A stretch of DNA of 64,000 nt from Planococcus soli (GTDB taxonomy: Bacteria > Bacillota > Bacilli > Bacillales_A > Planococcaceae). Where the stretch lies: positions 384,569 to 448,568 of the forward strand of contig NZ_WXYN01000016.1 in the NCBI RefSeq assembly GCF_016881065.1, read 5' to 3'. Positions within the stretch are counted from its first letter, which is position 1; every line of letters begins with the position of its first letter. The position numbers were made by a program, and so were the translations under genes. The notes below the pieces were generated by a model, which saw nothing but the letters and a program-made list of their open reading frames with translations, did no database searches and was not told where the DNA came from. Below, in pieces: positions 8,471 to 17,441 of the stretch.

Positions 8471-9847
8471 CTATTTTAATTCAGAAGCTTCAAAAAGATA
8501 ATCGCTGATGACGCGAAGCCCTTTATCGAAATTCTCCAGATGGAAATGCTCATTTGGTGCATGGAAGTTTTCAGATGCAAGTCCGAAGCCCATCAAGACG
8601 ACAGGCAAGCCGAGAATTTCGTCGAATGCCGCGACGATCGGAATCGATCCCCCCATTCGTGTAAACGCGGTCGGCACACCATAGACTTTCTCGTAGGAGC
8701 GGCCAGCTGCCTGGATGGCAGGGTGGTCATATGGCGTCAGGAACGGTTTGCCTTTATCAAACTCAGAAATCTCAACGGTTACCCCTGCTGGCTTGTGGGA
8801 CTTCACATGCGCTTTTAGTTTGGCTACAATGTCATCAGGATCCTGATTTGGCACCAGTCGGCACGTGATTTTAGTGCTGGCTTCTGCAGGCAGGACGGTT
8901 TTGATGCCTTCGCCTGAAAAGCCGCCGGTGATGCCATTGACTTCTAGGGTCGGGCGAATCCACGTACGTTCAACGAAAGAATAACCTTTCTCGCCAAAGT
9001 CCTCTGTAATGCCGATTTCTTTTTTCTCATGCTCTAGATCGAACTCAAGTGCCGCAAACTCTTCACGCTCTTTATCGGAAACTTCAAGGACGTCGTCATA
9101 AAAACCTTCTACTTGGATCAGTCCTTCCTGGTCGCGGAACGACTGGAGGATTTCTACAACGGCATGCAGCGGATTTTGAACAGCGCCGCCGTATAGTCCG
9201 GAATGCAAATCGCCTTTTGGTCCTTTGACGTCGATTTGGATGCCTGCAAGTCCGCGAAGGCCATAACAGACAGCCGGTCGTCCTGGTCCTTGCATGCCGG
9301 TATCGGAGATGATGATGACATCGGCCTTCAGCAATTCCTGATTTTCTTCCACATATTTCGGAAGGTTGGGGCTGCCGATCTCTTCTTCGCCTTCGATGAT
9401 CAATTTGATGTTGACCGGCAATTCGCCATCTACTTTCAAAAGGGCCTCGATTGCTTTGATGTGCATGAAAACCTGGCCTTTGTCATCACTTGCGCCGCGG
9501 GCATAGAGTTTGTTGTCGCGGACTTGAGGTTCAAAAGGTGCTGATTCCCATAGATGAAGAGGATCCACCGGCTGAACGTCGTAATGGCCATACATCAGTA
9601 CTGTCGGTTTGCCTTCTGCATGGAGCCAGTCAGCATAAACCACCGGATGTCCGTCAGTCTTATCGATTTTAGCATTTTCCAAGCCAGCACTTTCGAGTGC
9701 AGCAACCAGCCATTCTGCTCCTTTTTGCATATCCGCTTTATGCTCGGATAAAGAGCTGACAGAAGGGATGCGCAAAAACATTTTTAATTCTTCCAGGTGT
9801 GATTCCCGGTGGTCTTTAAAGTATTGGTCTATGGCTTGAGCGTTCAT
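8471..9847 (-). CDS. M20 family dipeptidase
   Basis: 458-aa cytoplasmic zinc peptidase of the M20/CNDP-like group, expected to release amino acids from di- or short peptides. Metal-binding and catalytic motifs occur in order: YGHYDVQPV (His/Asp), ARGASDDKGQ (bridging Asp), EGEEEIGS (catalytic and metal Glu), and the late LASENFHAPNEHF (metal His). The insertion between them is the dimerisation lid domain. ATG start with GAGGGA upstream. Transcribed away from the divergent DUF21/CBS gene. Confidence 0.93.
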   Translation of the reverse strand: MNAQAIDQYFKDHRESHLEELKMFLRIPSVSSLSEHKADMQKGAEWLVAALESAGLENAKIDKTDGHPVVYADWLHAEGKPTVLMYGHYDVQPVDPLHLWESAPFEPQVRDNKLYARGASDDKGQVFMHIKAIEALLKVDGELPVNIKLIIEGEEEIGSPNLPKYVEENQELLKADVIIISDTGMQGPGRPAVCYGLRGLAGIQIDVKGPKGDLHSGLYGGAVQNPLHAVVEILQSFRDQEGLIQVEGFYDDVLEVSDKEREEFAALEFDLEHEKKEIGITEDFGEKGYSFVERTWIRPTLEVNGITGGFSGEGIKTVLPAEASTKITCRLVPNQDPDDIVAKLKAHVKSHKPAGVTVEISEFDKGKPFLTPYDHPAIQAAGRSYEKVYGVPTAFTRMGGSIPIVAAFDEILGLPVVLMGFGLASENFHAPNEHFHLENFDKGLRVISDYLFEASELK

Positions 9848-9909
9848 CTAGATCCCTCGATTCGTTAAATTTGAGTATGGAAAAATTATAACATACCAAG
9901 TTTTGGTTT

Positions 9910-9939
9910 TCGACAAGTGGAAATCGGCTATGGTATAGT
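9910..9939 (+). promoter_or_regulatory. Probable sigma-A promoter
   Basis: TCGACA, 18 bases, TATAGT, with TGG directly before the -10 as in extended -10 promoters. It lies about 60 bases before the DUF21/CBS gene start. Confidence 0.55.
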
Positions 9940-9996
9940 GTTGAATACGGAAAGAGTTCGTAAAATTATGTGTTTATAACACTGGAGGAAATAATA

Positions 9997-11244
9997 TTGT
10001 TTATAGCATTAGGTATCTTTTTATTCATGTCGTTTTTCTTATCGGGAAGCGAAACGGCATTGACAGCAGTAAATAGGATGAAGGTCCAACTTCGCGCAGA
10101 GCAGGGTGATATTAAGTCACAGAAACTGCAAAAGTTAATTGCGAAGCCGGACCGAATGATTACGACAATCTTAATCGGCAACAATATTGCCAATATCATG
10201 CTGCCAACATTAGTGACGACCATTGCTATTACTAGAGGATGGGAAGTCGGTTTGGCTACTGCCATTTTAACGGTCATTTTAATCATTTTTGGTGAAGTGC
10301 TGCCAAAAACAATTGCAGCTACATTCTCTGATCGAATCGCGTATATCGTATTGCCGGTTATCAGCTTTTTGGTAGTCATCTTAAAGCCATTAACTTGGCT
10401 ATTGGCCCAATTCACAAATATATTCATTCGCATTATCTCAAAAGGCACCGTGAAGGAAGCGAGCATGACAAAAGAAGAATTGCGTACGATGGTTGATATT
10501 GCTTCCACTGAAGGAACGTTTGAGGAAGATGAATCTGAGCGCATAAAAGGGGTTTTGGATTTTCCTCATAAAGATGTATCGGATGTCATGTCTACTCACC
10601 GCACCGACACAGTGGGGATTGCTCTCGACTCAACTTATGAAGAGGTACGGGATTTGATTCTGGATTCTTCCTACACGCGCTACCCGGTCTATGAGGAAAG
10701 CATGGATAATGTTGTTGGATTATTTTATTCGAAAAAGCTGATAGAATGGTCGATGAATCCGAATTTGACGCTGGAGGAACTGATGGACGATAATCCATTG
10801 TTTGTGGTTCAATCAGTCAGTGTAGAAAAAGTCTTTAAACTGATGATGGCGAAGAAAAAGCATATGGCTGTGATTTTGGATGAATACGGCGGAACACTTG
10901 GTATTGTCACGCACGAAGACATTATTGAAGAAATGATCGGCCAGGATATCGAAGACGAGACAGATGAAGAAGACGACGAACTGGTTTTTGAAATGACGGA
11001 TACTTTGCTGTCATGCCATGGCCGCCTCGAAATTGAAGATGTCAACGACATGTTCAATGTGGAAGTGCCGAACGATCATGATACGATTGCCGGTTTTGTC
11101 ATGCAGCAATTGGGGCATGTGCCAGATGAAGGCGAACAGTTTACCTATGAAAATCTTCAGGTTGAAGTCAACGAAATGGACCGTAACCGCATTGTCCGCT
11201 TAACAATTATGAAAACAGATCATAAAGAAGAAGTTTTAGCATAG
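9997..11244 (+). CDS. Hemolysin family (CNNM-type) protein with DUF21, CBS pair and CorC_HlyC domains
   Basis: 415-aa membrane protein. N-terminal DUF21/CNNM domain with three to four helices and the SGSETALTAVNR signature, then two CBS domains (about residues 200-310) and a C-terminal CorC/HlyC domain. Relatives are linked to Mg2+ or other divalent metal export; the name hemolysin is historical. TTG 9997 is taken as the start because GGAGG at 9984-9988 lies 8 bases upstream; a GTG 27 bases earlier has no comparable site and would place the SD inside the gene. Ends in a clear terminator. Confidence 0.88.
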   Translation: MFIALGIFLFMSFFLSGSETALTAVNRMKVQLRAEQGDIKSQKLQKLIAKPDRMITTILIGNNIANIMLPTLVTTIAITRGWEVGLATAILTVILIIFGEVLPKTIAATFSDRIAYIVLPVISFLVVILKPLTWLLAQFTNIFIRIISKGTVKEASMTKEELRTMVDIASTEGTFEEDESERIKGVLDFPHKDVSDVMSTHRTDTVGIALDSTYEEVRDLILDSSYTRYPVYEESMDNVVGLFYSKKLIEWSMNPNLTLEELMDDNPLFVVQSVSVEKVFKLMMAKKKHMAVILDEYGGTLGIVTHEDIIEEMIGQDIEDETDEEDDELVFEMTDTLLSCHGRLEIEDVNDMFNVEVPNDHDTIAGFVMQQLGHVPDEGEQFTYENLQVEVNEMDRNRIVRLTIMKTDHKEEVLA

Positions 11245-11276
11245 AAAATCCTCTGTCTTGAGACAGGGGATTTTTT
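11245..11276 (+). terminator. Intrinsic terminator
   Basis: Stem AAATCCTCTGTCT with AGACAGGGGATTT and a run of six T, immediately after the DUF21/CBS stop codon. Confidence 0.8.
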
Positions 11277-11414
11277 CCTTTTATTACACCTTTGTAAGGA
11301 AAATGAAAGTAGAAGCGATAGAGTGAAAGCTCCACTTCCGTCAATATAAGGTTATAAGAGAAAGCGAAAGCAAAATGCCTTCGCTGGACAAGCAGAACGG
11401 ACGGGGGCACGATC

Positions 11415-11951
11415 ATGGAAACGCTATACACAGAATACAATCGGTACATCTATCATTTATGTTTGAAACTGACACGTAATAAAGCTGAAGCGGAAGATTT
11501 GATGCAGGAAGTTTGGCTGAAAGTTGTACGCTATGAATCTTCTATTGCTGAAGTGGATCACGTAAAAGCTTGGCTGACAACAATCTGCATGAATACATTC
11601 CGTGATCGTTACCGCAAAAACGTAAGACGCAGCAAGCATTTGATTCAACAGCCGGAAGGCTTGGATGTCTCGTTGCTGGATTTGATTCCTTCTGATTCAG
11701 CAGGTGTTGCTGAACTATTGGAGAAGCAGGACGTTTCTGTGATGATTCGCCATAAGATTTCAGAACTGGATGCTATTTACCGCACCACCATCCTTTACTT
11801 TTATGTTCACCAATATTCGCTGATTGAAATTGCGGATGCCATGAAAGTATCGATCGGCACAGTGAAATCCCGTCTGTTCCGTGGGAAACAGCGATTAAAA
11901 GACATGCTGATGGAAGATGACCGGACGCGTGAATATGTGGTAGCGACTTAA
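11415..11951 (+). CDS. ECF-type RNA polymerase sigma factor
   Basis: 178 aa with only sigma regions 2 and 4. Region 2 spans about residues 8-75 (DLMQEVWLKV is the core-binding 2.2 helix; the WLTTICMNTFRDRYRK stretch covers 2.3-2.4). Region 4 spans about residues 110-165, with the helix-turn-helix YSLIEIADAMKVSIGTVKSR. ECF factors are normally held by a membrane anti-sigma encoded just downstream; none is here, since the next gene after a terminator is a PLD-like protein. The region upstream contains TGTAAG-17-CGAT, a weak resemblance to ECF promoters, so autoregulation is possible but unproven. Confidence 0.88.
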   Translation: METLYTEYNRYIYHLCLKLTRNKAEAEDLMQEVWLKVVRYESSIAEVDHVKAWLTTICMNTFRDRYRKNVRRSKHLIQQPEGLDVSLLDLIPSDSAGVAELLEKQDVSVMIRHKISELDAIYRTTILYFYVHQYSLIEIADAMKVSIGTVKSRLFRGKQRLKDMLMEDDRTREYVVAT

Positions 11952-11978
11952 AACAACCGGATTTTCGGTTGTTTTTTT
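11952..11978 (+). terminator. Intrinsic terminator after the sigma factor
   Basis: Stem AACAACCG with CGGTTGTT, 6-base loop, and a run of seven T that begins within the stem. Confidence 0.85.
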
Positions 11979-12043
11979 CAATGGAAAATATTATAAGAAT
12001 TTTATCTTCCTACTGGTTATAATAAACAGGAGGGGGAAAGACG

Positions 12044-13498
12044 ATGAAAAAGAGAAAGTTCCAGGATTGGAGCAGAAGAAGACGGATTGTTATGGGCTCC
12101 GTTGGCATTCTGGCATTCCTCTATATTGTAGTTATTGTATGGCAGACGTTTAAGCCTTTGCCAGAAGGCGTTTCAAGTGAAGGGGATCTTCATGCCGTCG
12201 AACAAATCGAAATGATTTATGACTTGTCTTACGCCCAAGATAAAGAAGGCACCGAAACAGAAAGTGAACTGCGGATATTCAATGAAATTTATGACATGAT
12301 TGATGAGGCAGAAGAATTTATCGTCATCGATCTTTTTCTTTTTGATAATTACAATGATCAGGAAGTGGATTTTCCGGCAGTAGCGGAAACCTTGACTGAT
12401 CATTTACTGGATAAAAAAGAAGAAAATCCGGACTTTCCTATCTATTTTATTACCGATCCGCTGAATTATGGCTACGGGTCCTATGAAAATCAATTTTTAG
12501 GAACGCTGGAAGATGAAGGCGTAGAGGTCATTACGACAGACCTGGACAAACTTCGCGACTCTACCCCGCTGTATTCCGGATTTTACCGCGTCATTTTTCA
12601 ATGGTTTGATGCTGGCGGCAGAGGCTGGGTACCGAACGGAATGTCGAGCGATGCCCCTGATTTAACAGTATCTTCTTATTTGAAGATGATGAACATTAAA
12701 GCTAATCACCGAAAAACTGTTATTACTGAAAATGAAGCCATCATCAGTTCCGCAAATCCTCATAATGCCAGTGGACTGCACGGCAATATGGCCTTTAAAG
12801 TCAGCGGTCCTGTGCTAAATGACCTTTTGGAAGCTGAAGAAGCCGTATCCTTATTCTCAGGGGGGCCGGAATTGCCTAGAATAGAGGCAGCTGAGCAACA
12901 GGGTGAGTATCAAGTGCAATACTTGACGGAGCGAAAAGTGCTGGATGCCCTGCTTTCAGATATTGAAAAAACGGCAGAAGGCGACGCTATCCAATTGGCC
13001 ATGTTCTACATAGCTGAAAGCAGTGTTGTTAATGCCTTAACGGATGCAGCTAACCGCGGAGTTGATGTCCGTCTGATTCTGGATGCCAATGAAAATGCGT
13101 TCGGCACTGAAAAGACCGGGTTGCCCAACCGTCCTGTAGTCCACGAGATGCTGTCAGAGTCAGAAGATCATTTGGAGGTCCGCTGGTACAATGCCGTTGT
13201 CGGACAGTTCCACACAAAATCGATTATGATCCAAACTAAAGATGAAACCGTCATTTCGGGAGGCTCTACCAACTATACGGAGCGTGCGTTCAATGATTAC
13301 AATCTGGAAAGCAATATCCGGATTGCAGCACCAAATGACAGCGAATTGACTGAAGACATGGAGAATTATTTCGATCGCCTGTGGGATAACGAAGATGCCC
13401 TTTACACGCTGGAGACAGAAGAATATCAAGATGATTTCACCTTTTGGCAGCGAGGAATCTATGGCTTCCAAAAACTGTTCAAACTGACGACCTATTAA
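12044..13498 (+). CDS. Membrane-anchored phospholipase D-like protein
   Basis: 484 aa: basic N-terminus, one membrane segment (about residues 16-35), then two PLD-like domains facing outward. HKD motif 1 starts at His222 (HRKTVITE) and ends SANPHN; HKD motif 2 starts at His390 (HTKSIMIQ) and ends GGSTNY. Both catalytic His and Lys are kept, while the Asp of the classical motif is Glu in the first and Gln in the second. Family members include cardiolipin synthases and related phosphatidyl hydrolases or transferases; the exact reaction cannot be assigned. It may be expressed from its own TATAAT-like box at 12018-12023, since a terminator separates it from the sigma gene. Confidence 0.82.
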   Translation: MKKRKFQDWSRRRRIVMGSVGILAFLYIVVIVWQTFKPLPEGVSSEGDLHAVEQIEMIYDLSYAQDKEGTETESELRIFNEIYDMIDEAEEFIVIDLFLFDNYNDQEVDFPAVAETLTDHLLDKKEENPDFPIYFITDPLNYGYGSYENQFLGTLEDEGVEVITTDLDKLRDSTPLYSGFYRVIFQWFDAGGRGWVPNGMSSDAPDLTVSSYLKMMNIKANHRKTVITENEAIISSANPHNASGLHGNMAFKVSGPVLNDLLEAEEAVSLFSGGPELPRIEAAEQQGEYQVQYLTERKVLDALLSDIEKTAEGDAIQLAMFYIAESSVVNALTDAANRGVDVRLILDANENAFGTEKTGLPNRPVVHEMLSESEDHLEVRWYNAVVGQFHTKSIMIQTKDETVISGGSTNYTERAFNDYNLESNIRIAAPNDSELTEDMENYFDRLWDNEDALYTLETEEYQDDFTFWQRGIYGFQKLFKLTTY

Positions 13499-13536
13499 AA
13501 AATGCCTCTTCTGGAAAACCAGAAGAGGCATTTTTA
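13499..13536. terminator. Bidirectional intrinsic terminator
   Basis: A 15-bp perfect stem (AAATGCCTCTTCTGG with its complement) around AAAA, with T runs on both strands. It lies between the convergent PLD-like and ABC-F genes. Confidence 0.9.
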
Positions 13537-13540
13537 TATT

Positions 13541-15106
13541 TTATGATTGTACCGTTTTGCCGGCCGAAATCCATTCTTCAACGTCCCAGACTTTAGTTGC
13601 CAGGCCTTCATAGAATTCAGGTTCGTGGCTTACTAAGACGATAGTACCTTTATATGCTTGCATCGCGCGTTTCAGTTCAGCTTTTGCATCGATGTCCAAG
13701 TGGTTGGTCGGCTCATCGAAAATCAGCCAGTTGCTTTCTTCCATCATCAATTTGCACAGGCGGACTTTGGCTTGTTCGCCACCGCTCAGCTGCGTCATGG
13801 GACGGGAGATATGCTCATTTTTCAGACCGGTGCGGGCAAGCGCGCCACGCACCTGGCCTTGGTCCATGCTTGGATAAGCGGCCCAAATTTCATCGAGCGG
13901 TGTGTGGGTTGGTGCTTTGACTTCCTGTTCGAAATAGCTTGGCGTCAAATACTCACCGCGCAGAACATCCCCGTCAAGCGGCTTGATTTTGCCGAGCATT
14001 GTTTTCAGCAGAGTCGATTTCCCGACGCCGTTCATGCCGACAAGCGCAATTTTTTCACCGCGTTCGATCATGAAAGTTAGCGGCGGCAGGAGTGGTTTTT
14101 CATAGCCGATGGAAAGGGCTTCCGCTTCAACGACGTAACGGCTTGGGCTGCGTGTTTCTTTAAAAGCGAATTGCGGTTTTGCCGCAACTTCCGGCTTATC
14201 GATGCGGTCCATGCGATCCAGCTGTTTCTGGCGAGACTTGGCACGGCCGGTTGTAGAAGCACGCGCTTTGTTTTTCGCAATGAACGTCTCGGTTTTCTTG
14301 ATCATGTCTTCCTGTCTTTCATAGGCATCCAAATGCTGCTGCTTGCTCAATTCTGCAAGCTCAATGAATTTCTCATAAGTGGCTGTATAGCGCGTCAATC
14401 GTGAAAATTCCAAGTGGAAAATAACACTAGTGACGCTGCTCATGAATTCTGTATCATGCGAGATCAACAAGAACGCATGCGGATAGTTTTTCAAATAATT
14501 GACGAGCCATTGAATATGCTCTTCGTCAAGATAGTTGGTCGGCTCATCCAACAGCAAGACTTTCGGTTTTTCGAGCAATAGCTTCGCAAGCAACAGCTTT
14601 GTACGTTGTCCACCGGATAAAGCTTCTACATTGCGGTCAAGGCCGATTGCATCAAGGCCAAGGCCGCGAGCGATTTCTTCGACTTTACCATCCAATGTGT
14701 AAAAATCTCCAGCATCCAAAGCGTCCTGTGCTTCCGCCATCTGCTCAAGCAGCTCTTCAAGGCGTTCTGGATCGGCATCGCCCATTTGCATGGCGATATC
14801 GTTCAATTCCGCTTCTTTCTGATATAGAGGCAGGAATGCATCCTGCAGCGTTTCGCGGATCGTGCGCCCAGGCTGCAGCTGTGTGTGCTGATCCAGGTAA
14901 CCGTAATGTGTCCGTGGCTGCCATTCAACGCGCCCATCATCGTGGATGATCTTGCCCGTTAAAATATTCATCATTGTCGATTTCCCGACGCCATTGGCTC
15001 CAACTAATCCGACATGTTCACCTTCGACCAGCCGGAACGATACGTCGTTGAAAAGGGTCCGGTCACCGAACGTATGGCTTAATTTTTCTACTGTTAATAA
15101 ACTCAT
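13541..15106 (-). CDS. ABC-F family ATPase (YfmM-like)
   Basis: 521-aa soluble protein with two ABC ATPase domains and no membrane segments. Domain 1: GANGVGKST, LSGGQRTK, LLLDEPTNYLD. Domain 2: GMNGVGKST, LSGGEQAK, LIFDEPTNHLD. Between them lies the charged, coiled P-site tRNA interaction linker (about residues 235-310). ABC-F proteins bind the ribosomal E site and relieve stalled or drug-bound ribosomes. Length and N-terminal sequence are closest to B. subtilis YfmM. It lacks the long arm or C-terminal extension seen in larger members. A role in antibiotic protection is possible but not shown. Confidence 0.92.
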   Translation of the reverse strand: MSLLTVEKLSHTFGDRTLFNDVSFRLVEGEHVGLVGANGVGKSTMMNILTGKIIHDDGRVEWQPRTHYGYLDQHTQLQPGRTIRETLQDAFLPLYQKEAELNDIAMQMGDADPERLEELLEQMAEAQDALDAGDFYTLDGKVEEIARGLGLDAIGLDRNVEALSGGQRTKLLLAKLLLEKPKVLLLDEPTNYLDEEHIQWLVNYLKNYPHAFLLISHDTEFMSSVTSVIFHLEFSRLTRYTATYEKFIELAELSKQQHLDAYERQEDMIKKTETFIAKNKARASTTGRAKSRQKQLDRMDRIDKPEVAAKPQFAFKETRSPSRYVVEAEALSIGYEKPLLPPLTFMIERGEKIALVGMNGVGKSTLLKTMLGKIKPLDGDVLRGEYLTPSYFEQEVKAPTHTPLDEIWAAYPSMDQGQVRGALARTGLKNEHISRPMTQLSGGEQAKVRLCKLMMEESNWLIFDEPTNHLDIDAKAELKRAMQAYKGTIVLVSHEPEFYEGLATKVWDVEEWISAGKTVQS

Positions 15107-15130
15107 TTAATAAATTCCTCCAATATCATA

Positions 15131-15163
15131 AAAAAAATCGCGGTTACAGATCCGCGAGTTTTT
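15131..15163 (-). terminator. Intrinsic terminator overlapping the end of the SE1832-like gene
   Basis: Read on the minus strand, AAAACTCGCGG pairs with CCGCGATTTT around an 8-base loop that contains the stop codon, followed by a T run. It would end the 60-aa gene's transcript before the ABC-F gene, or attenuate read-through into it. Confidence 0.65.
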
Positions 15164-15326
15164 GGTTTAATTCCGCAAGTTGTAGTTCCATTTTTTCCAG
15201 ACGCAATTCCGCTTTCTCCACCATGCCGGCGTGTCCAGTTGTCTCGAGCTTTTCAATATCGCCTTGGTGGCGAACATAATCCATCTTAAGCTCAGCAATT
15301 GCGTATTCCAATTCCTGCTTGTTCAC
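15144..15326 (-). CDS. SE1832 family small protein
   Basis: 60-aa acidic helical protein that matches the SE1832 family of staphylococci and bacilli (core YVRHQGDIEKLETTGH). Its regular leucine/methionine spacing (EKMELQLAELNQKL) predicts a short coiled coil. GTG start with AAGGGTGA about 6 bases upstream. No function is known for the family. It lies 37 bases upstream of the ABC-F gene on the same strand. Confidence 0.8.
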   Translation of the reverse strand: MNKQELEYAIAELKMDYVRHQGDIEKLETTGHAGMVEKAELRLEKMELQLAELNQKLADL

Positions 15327-15472
15327 AAAATCACCCTTATTTTTCTATCATTGTAACACAAAATCACAAAAGTTGAATCTTTAACGATTTTCCTTCACTA
15401 TATAAAACCTGTATAATTCCAAAAAAGATTAAAAGGACGTGACAAGCCATCGATAGTTTATTATTCGACTTA

Positions 15473-17296
15473 ATGCTCATTATTTTTCTGGGAGTGCTCT
15501 CTCAATGGATCGCTTGGCGTCTTCAGCTTCCGGCAATCGTACTAATGTCGATTGCCGGACTCCTGGTCGGGCCGATTCTGGGGATCATTGACCCTGCTGA
15601 AAGCTTTGGAGAGCTGTTCAATCCTTTCATTTCATTAGCAGTCGCCATTATCCTCTTTGAAGGCAGCCTGAATTTGAACTTCAAGGAAATTCGTACCTTT
15701 GGCAAGCCGATTTTGCGAATTGTGACGCTGGGTGCATTTATCGCCTGGATTGTCGGGTCATTGGCTGCACATTATATTGCCGGTTTATCATGGGCGGTGG
15801 CATTTGTCATTGGCGGACTGTTTATCGTAACGGGTCCTACCGTGATCTTGCCGCTGCTTCGGCAGGCCAAATTAAAAACGCGTCCTGCTGCCATCCTGAA
15901 ATGGGAAGGCATCGTTGTGGATCCGTTTGGCGCGCTGCTCGCTTTATTTGCATTCCAATTCGTCCTGTTTGCCATCGGCGACGAAACAGCAGCAGCTTTC
16001 GGCCTGTTCTTCCTGGCATCCTTGTTTTCAGTCGCACTTGGCGCCGGTGCCGGCGGCTTGATGGGGATGTTGTTCGAAAAGGGGCAGGTTCCAGAATTTC
16101 TGAAAGCACCGATGGTATTTGGAGTGGTCCTGCTGACGTTTGTGGTGTCGGATATGGTCATGCACGAAACCGGGCTTTTGGCAGTTACGGCTATGGGCAT
16201 GGTCATGGCCAATATGAACATTGCTTCGATCAATGACATGCGCCATTTTAAAGAAAATATTTCGGTTCTCTTGATATCCAGTATTTTTGTCATGCTGACC
16301 GCTTCGTTAAGCCTCGATGTGTTGATTGAAATCTTCAATTGGCAAATCATTTCATTTGTTTTGGCAACGCTGTTTGTCGTCCGGCCGCTGTCGATCTGGT
16401 TATCGACAATCGGTACCGACCTGACGATTCAGGAGAAAACGCTGGTTGGCTGGATTGCGCCGCGCGGCATCGTGGCATTGACAGTTTCCGGTTATTTCTC
16501 GGGAGTGCTGCTTGAGGCGGGATTTGCAGATGCGGAATTGCTGACGGCACTGACCTTTGCACTGGTCTTTTCTACCGTTATTGCGCACGGTTTTACGATT
16601 GGCTGGCTGGGCAGGAAGCTCGGTCTTGCTAGTGCAGAAGAGCCGGGCATCATTATTGTGGGCGCCAGCCGGTTTGCTGTAAAGCTTGGCGAAGTGTTGG
16701 CTGAACTCAATAAAAACGTCATGATTGTAGATCCTTCCTGGGGCAGCCTGCAGGGAGCGCGCCAAGTCGGTTTGACGACTTATGCCGGGGAAATCCTGTC
16801 AGAGCATACTGATTATGAAGTGGAAATGACAGCGTATGAAACGATGATTGTTGCGACGGAAACCGATTCTTATAACGCGCTGGTCGTTAATAATTTTGTT
16901 CCTGAATTAGGTCGTACAAACTTGTACCAGACGGCTATTCACGAAGGGGACCCGGCCGATTTCCATTCTTCTTTAAGCGGCCGTACTTTGTTCGGGGACC
17001 GGTGGAACATCCATGAGCTGGAAAGAAAAGCAGAGCAGGGCTACACAATGCGCAAGACGCAATTGACGGAGCAATTCAGCTACGAAGACTTTTTGGAAAA
17101 ATGGACGGATGACACCATCCCGCTCTTTATACAACGGCCACAAGGCAAGATTGAGTTTTTTGCCGAAAGCAATAAAATCGAGCCGAAGCCTGGAGATGCC
17201 ATTATCAGCTTTACGTCACCCGCCCGCCAGTCGGACCGAACGCAGGAGCGCCTGGAGAACAAGCGCTTCAAAATCGCCACTCAGACTAAAGCATGA
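15473..17296 (+). CDS. CPA1-type cation/proton antiporter with C-terminal Rossmann/TrkA domain
   Basis: At least 607 aa. The N-terminal ~390 residues form the antiporter membrane domain, with the family GLLVGPILG block, ILFEGSLNL, the ion-pathway region around WEGIVVDPFGA, and WIAPRGIVALT. A soluble C-terminal part begins with a nucleotide-binding-like IIIVGASRFAVKLGEVL and ends in a TrkA_C-like segment (KPGDAIISF). It would exchange Na+ or K+ for protons at the membrane. No SD precedes ATG 15473. The frame extends upstream to an ATC at 15449 placed 11 bases after AGGA, and the extra residues fit homologues, so the real start may be non-standard. Confidence 0.88.
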   Translation: MLIIFLGVLSQWIAWRLQLPAIVLMSIAGLLVGPILGIIDPAESFGELFNPFISLAVAIILFEGSLNLNFKEIRTFGKPILRIVTLGAFIAWIVGSLAAHYIAGLSWAVAFVIGGLFIVTGPTVILPLLRQAKLKTRPAAILKWEGIVVDPFGALLALFAFQFVLFAIGDETAAAFGLFFLASLFSVALGAGAGGLMGMLFEKGQVPEFLKAPMVFGVVLLTFVVSDMVMHETGLLAVTAMGMVMANMNIASINDMRHFKENISVLLISSIFVMLTASLSLDVLIEIFNWQIISFVLATLFVVRPLSIWLSTIGTDLTIQEKTLVGWIAPRGIVALTVSGYFSGVLLEAGFADAELLTALTFALVFSTVIAHGFTIGWLGRKLGLASAEEPGIIIVGASRFAVKLGEVLAELNKNVMIVDPSWGSLQGARQVGLTTYAGEILSEHTDYEVEMTAYETMIVATETDSYNALVVNNFVPELGRTNLYQTAIHEGDPADFHSSLSGRTLFGDRWNIHELERKAEQGYTMRKTQLTEQFSYEDFLEKWTDDTIPLFIQRPQGKIEFFAESNKIEPKPGDAIISFTSPARQSDRTQERLENKRFKIATQTKA

Positions 17297-17441
17297 AATC
17301 ATTCGCTTGTAAGCTTTTCGATGCGTATTGTGAAACAGGGTTTGTTATGATGAAAACAAACGGATCATTGCTTGCGATGATGCGGATTGGCACACATATA
17401 ACTGACGGGTATTCCACGCATTTTGAGGAGGACATAGGATT

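Noticed and set aside
9966-10544. Antisense hydrophobic frame opposite the DUF21/CBS gene
   Set aside because: Hydrophobicity mirrors the sense membrane helices; no start signals.
15772-16350. Antisense frame within the antiporter gene
   Set aside because: Shadow of a membrane protein gene; no homology and no SD.
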